Part shown: piece after piece, positions 59,041 to 64,000 of the stretch
How the letters are laid out: each line of letters starts with the position of its first letter
How positions within the stretch are numbered: position 1 is the first letter of the stretch
Origin: Prorocentrum cordatum
Lineage: Eukaryota > Sar > Dinophyceae > Prorocentrales > Prorocentraceae
DNA: 64,000 nt
Assembly: GCA_963575745.1 (NCBI GenBank)
Contig: CAUYUJ010003650.1
Location: 1 to 64,000 of the forward strand
Direction: 5' to 3'
Notes under the pieces: generated by a model
The model's input: the letters and a program-made list of their open reading frames with translations, nothing else
Database searches by the model: none
What the model was told of the DNA's origin: nothing
Translations under genes and position numbers: made by a program

Positions 59041-61990
59041 ATGACTGAAACCGAATGTAACGTTCCAGTACCAAAAATAACAATGCGATGCCCCCAATGC
59101 GGGGAATCTACGCACGATGCAGCGCGGGCACGCGCGCGTGCAATCCGCGGCCGAGTCCTCGAGCACTTGCCTCGCGCTTGACACTATGCGACATGCATGG
59201 CCAACAGCCGCGCGGGCCACCCGAATGCTCGCTGCGGTCCGCAACGTGATTTCGGGCGACGCGCGCGGCCGTCGGTCGCGACCCGCCCGCGCGCCGCGAG
59301 AGCGCTCGCGCGCAATTTGGACGCGCGCGAATGCGATGGCTGCGCGCGGGCGACCTGAGACCAACGGCCGATCGGACCGCCCGAAACATTTTGCAATCGA
59401 TTCCTCGCCGCTATAACATGATCTTTGAAACTGCGGCTTGCACGCGCGAGCGGTGAATTGCATGCGCACATGGATTGCGTCGCCCGATCTGAGAATTAGA
59501 ATTTACAGCAGGTGTTCGTTATCAGGTTCTCCATGTATAACATCTACGCGACGTGAAAAAACGCATGCGCCATGCCGCGCGCGCGGGCGTTACATCTCTG
59601 CATTGCAGGCGACTGCCATGCCCGAGCAGAGTTCAAGTTCAGGTGGCCCTCGCACGCTCAGGGAATACATCCCCACATTGTGTTCAACCAGGCGGCGGTG
59701 GTGTCTTCAAGATCGCTGCGCGCTTAAATCGTCATGCCGCTCGCGCGCTCGCTGTCGCCGCCGAAGCACATCGGCGCGCCCACGCCCCGCGGGTCAGAAA
59801 CCGAAGTGCGCAGCGGGAGTCCACAATTACAGGTTTCTGGTCCGCGCATGGCCGCGTTGCGCACAAAACGCACGCGCGGCGCCGCGCGCGCGATGCAGCG
59901 CGGCCGTCTCCCAGTCGCCATCAATGTCCTTGTGTCCGAAAGCTGCCCTGCAACGTTGCCCCTGCAAGGCCGCGCGCTACTTCAACAGTGTCGCAGGGCG
60001 GCGGCGAGCTTGGTATAAACGCACGTGCGCCATGCAACGCGTCGGCGTTGCATTGCGTTCGCCTCCACATGCGCCCCGCAATTGCGCGGTCGCCCCATGA
60101 GTTATGGCATGCTGGGAAATTGCATTGGGTTTTGGTAAGTTGCTTGCTTTGTTTAACGCATGCGCGGCTGTGCACCCATGCGCCATGCGCTTCCGCGCGC
60201 AGCTGTTCATCGAGAGCACCGCCTGGCAAGATAATGAAAGGTTGCATCGGGTGTTTGCCGTGTGGGCTTCGATCCAACATGGATGCGCATTTCCATCAGT
60301 ATTCAGCGCGCGTTCGCGAGCCGTCATGGCGATGATAACGCAAATGCACCGCCATGTTTTTTTTCCTGGCGGGCAACTACTCGGGTTGCATACAAACGCA
60401 TGCACGAGCCCGCGCGCGCGATGCATTGTGCACATTGGGGTGGCCGCGTCGTCCGATATGGGAGTGCAGATTTCCATTCGTTGCTCGCCATTGGGCGTTC
60501 CCTTCCACTTCGCTGCACTCCGCTACGTGCAGAGCGCACCATGCCGCCCGTTTGCGCCGTTGCACTGCGCGTGCCGATGTTCGCACCCTCAAATCACATT
60601 GAAGAGTTGCCGCGGGTTCTGCCGCCTGGGCTCTCGATTTAACATCGGACCTGCTCTATATAATGCATGTGCGATGCCCTGTCCCTCGCCCGCGCGCGAC
60701 GCGCGCCGCCCGCTCGCGCGCGCGCGATCGCGCGCGGCGGCGCGATGCGCGCGATTCCCAGGGGGCTGCGTTAAATCAGAAACCCAACAGTGAAAACCCA
60801 TTGTAAAACATCATTGTCAGTTCAGAAGGTGTTGCCATCTGGGCGTGGAATACACGCGGCCCGCGCGCAGCCCTTGCGCGCGCGGCGGCATGGCGCATGC
60901 AGCCCCTATATGCACATGGGCGAATGCGCGCGGGTGGCGCGGGCCGATGCCAACTCGACAACGCCGTGGCGAAAAGCAAATGTAACCTTTCATTCCCTGG
61001 TCGGAAGAGGTACTCGTCCCAAACTGGAGTATGCAAAGCCAGATGCAAATTGCGAAGCGCCAGCGGGGTCGCGCGCGCAATCTGCATTGAACGCAGGCGC
61101 TGGCATTTCACGTGCATGTGATCACTTCGTCAGACATGGGAGTGCAATTTTACATTTGGTATTGGCCATTGGATTTCTGAGATAACACGTCTGCCAATGA
61201 CTTAATCTAGAGCTGGTGGAGCTAGCGATGCCGCGCGCGCGCGCCTGCTTGACATAGTGCTTCTGCAGGTTCTCACGCGGCCGCTTCAGATGAGAAAGTG
61301 AAATTTTACATTGGGTTTTGACCATTGGCTTTCTGAAGTAAGATGGCCACCATGGCAAGCAAACAAACATGCGCGAGGTCGGGCGGTCGAGTGCGCGCGC
61401 GCTGGGCATGCAAATTGCATGCCTTCCTGAATGGACAGGCCGCACCTTTTTCGATCGGGGAGCGATTTTTTCATTGGGTGTTCACCATTTGGCTTCCGAG
61501 TAAACATCGCTTCCGCTATATAAGCGGCGTGCGCGGGCTCGGGCAGCGGCGCGCGCGCGCGTGGGCACGTTGATTGGTTTGAGCTTCGCTTGGTTCACGA
61601 TCAGCTGGTCGCCTCTTCCGATCTGAGAATGGACTTTTGCATTGGGTGTTCACCCTTGGGTTTTCGACCTGACATTGCTCGTTCTGCGCTGTGAAAAAGC
61701 CTCGGTCGTTTCAGTTGCCTGGGTGTTCGGCCAAGCGCGTTGGAGCAAGTGCCAAGGTTAGGGGGCGTGCGCTTTCGCCCGCGCGCGTGCAAAATGGAAT
61801 CGGTCCAGCGCGCCGTTGCGCGACGCAAGCCATACCTGATGCGCAGGCGCATTGCCGCGCAAGGCGCGCGCGCCGTCGCGACCTCAGAACATGAGTTGAA
61901 GAGTGTTCCAAGTTCGAGCCCGCGAGAGCTCAACCCGCCAAACCAACATTCGAGACAACTCAATGCAGCGATTGGGGCTTAAAGCGTAAC
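59041..61990. repeat. Diverged ~160-bp repeat family in CG-rich sequence
   Basis: A degenerate motif close to TTTTGCATTGGGTGTTCACC, then ATTGGCTTTCTGA and AACATC, recurs clearly near 61150, 61305, 61472 and 61640. Weaker echoes lie near 59490, 60120, 60245, 60470 and 60620, and inverted near 60776. Between copies the DNA is CGCG-rich. CCGCTATATAAGCGG (61512-61526) is a perfect palindrome with a TATA-like centre. No coding region is supported. Confidence 0.6.
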
Positions 61991-63140
61991 CCATGGCAGA
62001 TGCCGAAGCTCATCCCGCACCAAACAAACGAAGCGCCTTGATAAACCCAGCGATCAAGATGCCAAAGTTCGGCGGGGCCACGAACCGCGTGAACAGGCGT
62101 GCCGAACTATTGGCTGCGGTGACGGTGGGGCCCCTTGCGGTTTGCGACCGCGGGCGGTGCGATGGGCGCGCCGAATTGGGCGGCGGCGGCGCGTGCAGCC
62201 GCTGACGACGTGACATTCGATGGAGCTGCGCGCCGACTTGCGCGGCTGCGGCGCATGGAACCTCATCCACGAAAACATTCGGCGGGGCTCCGGTTGGGCG
62301 TCGAATTGCGCGGGGGGGGGGGGGAGGGGGCATGCGGGGGGGGGACGCAAAGGGGGGATCGCGCGCCCCAGCGTCGCGCCCCAACGCAAGACCTGAATGG
62401 CCGCGCGCCTGCAGAGGGACCGCGGGCATCAGCGAGCGCGCGGCCCCGCTGCGCAAATAGGCCGCACATGCAAACGCGCAAGGATGCGGGCGGGCTGAGC
62501 GACATAACCTGCGCACAAGCGCGGCGTCATGCAGCGGGCGCGCAACAGTGGCGGGAGGGGCAGACGGGGGCGGGGTGGCGGGCGGTCGCCGCGGCGACGA
62601 TGTCAGAATACAGCGGCGCAGGGCAACCCAAGCCAGCGACGCATGCGATCGCGCGCCATGTGCGCAACCACGCCAACAACATTTCACGTCAACCCGAAGC
62701 AAACCAAACCATTGCAAACGCGAAAGGGCAGCAATGCCAATCATCGCGCACCAGCGCAGGGCGGCGACGGGCGACGGCGGCGGGCGGCGCGCTCCCCGAC
62801 GCGCGGCGACTTGCGGTCACCGCCCGACGGGTGGTGGCGGCGGCGGGCGGTGACACGCGGCTGCGGGCGGCGGCCGACGGCTGTCCGCCCCTCCCCGCAT
62901 CCCCCCTCCGACCATGTCCTTGCCATCCCGCTCGCCGCCACTCCCCGCCCGCCCCGCGCCCCCCCGCGCGCCCGCCAGGTGGCTGCGAGTTGTCGTGGTG
63001 CCACATGGTGCAGCCCGCTGGAATGGATGCATGTATGTATACGATTGTACATATGTATATGCATGCACAACCACGTTACCATTAGGTGCGTTTCGCCCGC
63101 ACCAGCACCCTTCGCGCCCGATGCTTCGCACGCCCTCGCT
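61991..63140. other. No gene recognised; G- and C-run sequence
   Basis: Very GC-rich with G runs (62311-62345) and C-rich clusters (62880-62980). Overlapping frames (62135-63085, 62529-63227, 62010-62744 reverse) are Arg/Ala/Pro-rich without domains. Alternating ATGTATGTAT words occur near 63028-63065. Confidence 0.5.
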
Positions 63141-63149
63141 CGCCCCCGC

Positions 63150-63720
63150 CCCGTGCGCCAAGGTGGTAGCAGTGCAGCGGCAGAGCGTGGGCAATTGCGT
63201 AGCGTCGTATACGCAGCAGCGTGGTAGCAGTTGCAGCAGTGTAGCAGCAGCCGCAAAAACAGCATTGCCATAGCATCACTACACTAAATCAGCGCACTGT
63301 GCTAGCAGTAGCAGTAGTTGTTGCAACAGCGTGCAGCAGTAGATGCAGTAATGCGGGGCATCAGTAGTAGGTAGTAGTGAGGGTGGCGGGCGGGGTAGCA
63401 GTGGTCGCAGTAGTAGACAGCAGTGTAGTATCAGTGCCTGTCATATTGTTATTGCAAAATAGCAGTATTGATAGTATGTGGTAAGACGTAAGTAACGTCA
63501 TAGCAGCATTGGTGGTGTGATAAGTAGCAGTAGGAGCAGAAACCGCTGCGGAAGCAGTAGTAACATTAATAGTCATGGAAGTACAATCATAGTCATAGCA
63601 GCAGCAACGTAGCAGTAGTAGTAGAAGTAGTAGTATAATAGTAGTAGTACGAGTAGCATCAGCAGTAACAGCCGTAGCGTCGGAGCCCTATAGTATATAA
63701 TAGTTTAGCGTTGGAGTGTG
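63150..63720. repeat. Imperfect AGC/AGT trinucleotide region
   Basis: GCAGCAGTAG, GTAGCAGTAG and related triplets interspersed with non-repeat sequence; it leads into the pure array. Confidence 0.8.
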
Positions 63721-63736
63721 GGTAGTAGTCGTCGTG

Positions 63737-63800
<64 letters not shown>

Positions 63801-63856
63801 CAGTAGTAGTAGTAGTAGCAGTAGTAGTAGTAGCTGTAGTAGTGGTAGTAGTAGTC

Positions 63857-63903
<47 letters not shown>

Positions 63904-64000
63904 CGTAGTAGTAGTAGTAGTAGTGGTAGTAGTAGTGGTAGTAGCAGTAGTAGTAGTAGTAGTAGCAGTAGCAGTAGTAGCAGCTGTATCGGTACAGTTG
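63721..64000. repeat. (TAG)n microsatellite to the window end
   Basis: Nearly pure TAG/GTA triplets with occasional TCG, TGG and AGC variants, continuing to the end of the window. Confidence 0.97.

Noticed and set aside
60640-60665. TATA-box promoters (CTATATAATG, CTATATAAGC)
   Set aside because: No gene follows and dinoflagellates do not generally use canonical TATA boxes, so this is not listed as a promoter.
62135-63227. 230-316-codon Arg/Ala-rich ORFs
   Set aside because: GC-rich stop-poor DNA with similar ORFs on the opposite strand; no motif.

Overview
This window is nuclear DNA of a dinoflagellate. The decisive evidence is a motif with the core CCGTAGCCATTTTGGCTC. It matches the 22-nt spliced leader (SL) that dinoflagellates trans-splice onto their mRNAs, and it sits at the 5' ends of four inserted elements (9443, 14179, 17777 and 25171). 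High GC, extreme satellite content, overlapping open frames and the lack of ordinary host genes fit that assignment. I cannot name the species.

Layout. 1-9442: simple repeats and satellites (GTC trinucleotides, a GTTAGGG-containing GC satellite, 16-bp repeats, pentamers, hexamers, a degenerate GC-rich minisatellite, a ~130-bp AT-tract satellite, a ~75-bp satellite, a 38-bp array), ending in the dominant repeat, a 20-bp unit ACACAGGAGCACGGCAGACC. 9443-31585: a head-to-tail row of retroelements, all on the + strand, each separated from the next by 20-bp array. They are LINE copy A (internally deleted), passenger element E1, LINE copy B (nearly intact), passenger element E2, and LINE copy D (5' part missing). 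31940-44940: a large Helitron-like element. Its RepHel gene has three exons (Cys-rich fingers, DUF6570-like region, HUH/two-Tyr Rep, PIF1-type helicase); two introns are filled with the same satellites, and a 1-nt deletion breaks helicase motif III. A separate OTU-like cysteine-protease gene follows. 44940-49558: more arrays, with segments duplicated from elsewhere in the window and a 197-bp satellite. 49559-56913: LINE copy C, with one frameshift. 56914-58250: a second copy of the 20-bp/197-bp satellite block. 58251-64000: no gene recognised; degenerate repeats, GC-rich sequence and a terminal (TAG)n microsatellite.

How it works together. Each LINE has ORF1 (Cys-rich N terminus plus coiled coil) and ORF2 (APE endonuclease, reverse transcriptase, CCHC knuckle, RNase H). 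The elements start with the mature SL, end in a shared 3' tail without poly(A), and are flanked by 14-16-bp target-site duplications (TSDs). The TSDs always end at GAGCACGG(C) of the 20-bp unit. Two of them carry rare unit variants (AACAGCACGG at A, GGAGTACGG at E1) on both sides. I infer a LINE family that copies trans-spliced mRNA into a specific position of a satellite. E1 and E2 carry unrelated ORFs between shared ends and look like cargo mobilised by the same machinery. Identities and similarities are judged by eye; no alignment or database search was run.
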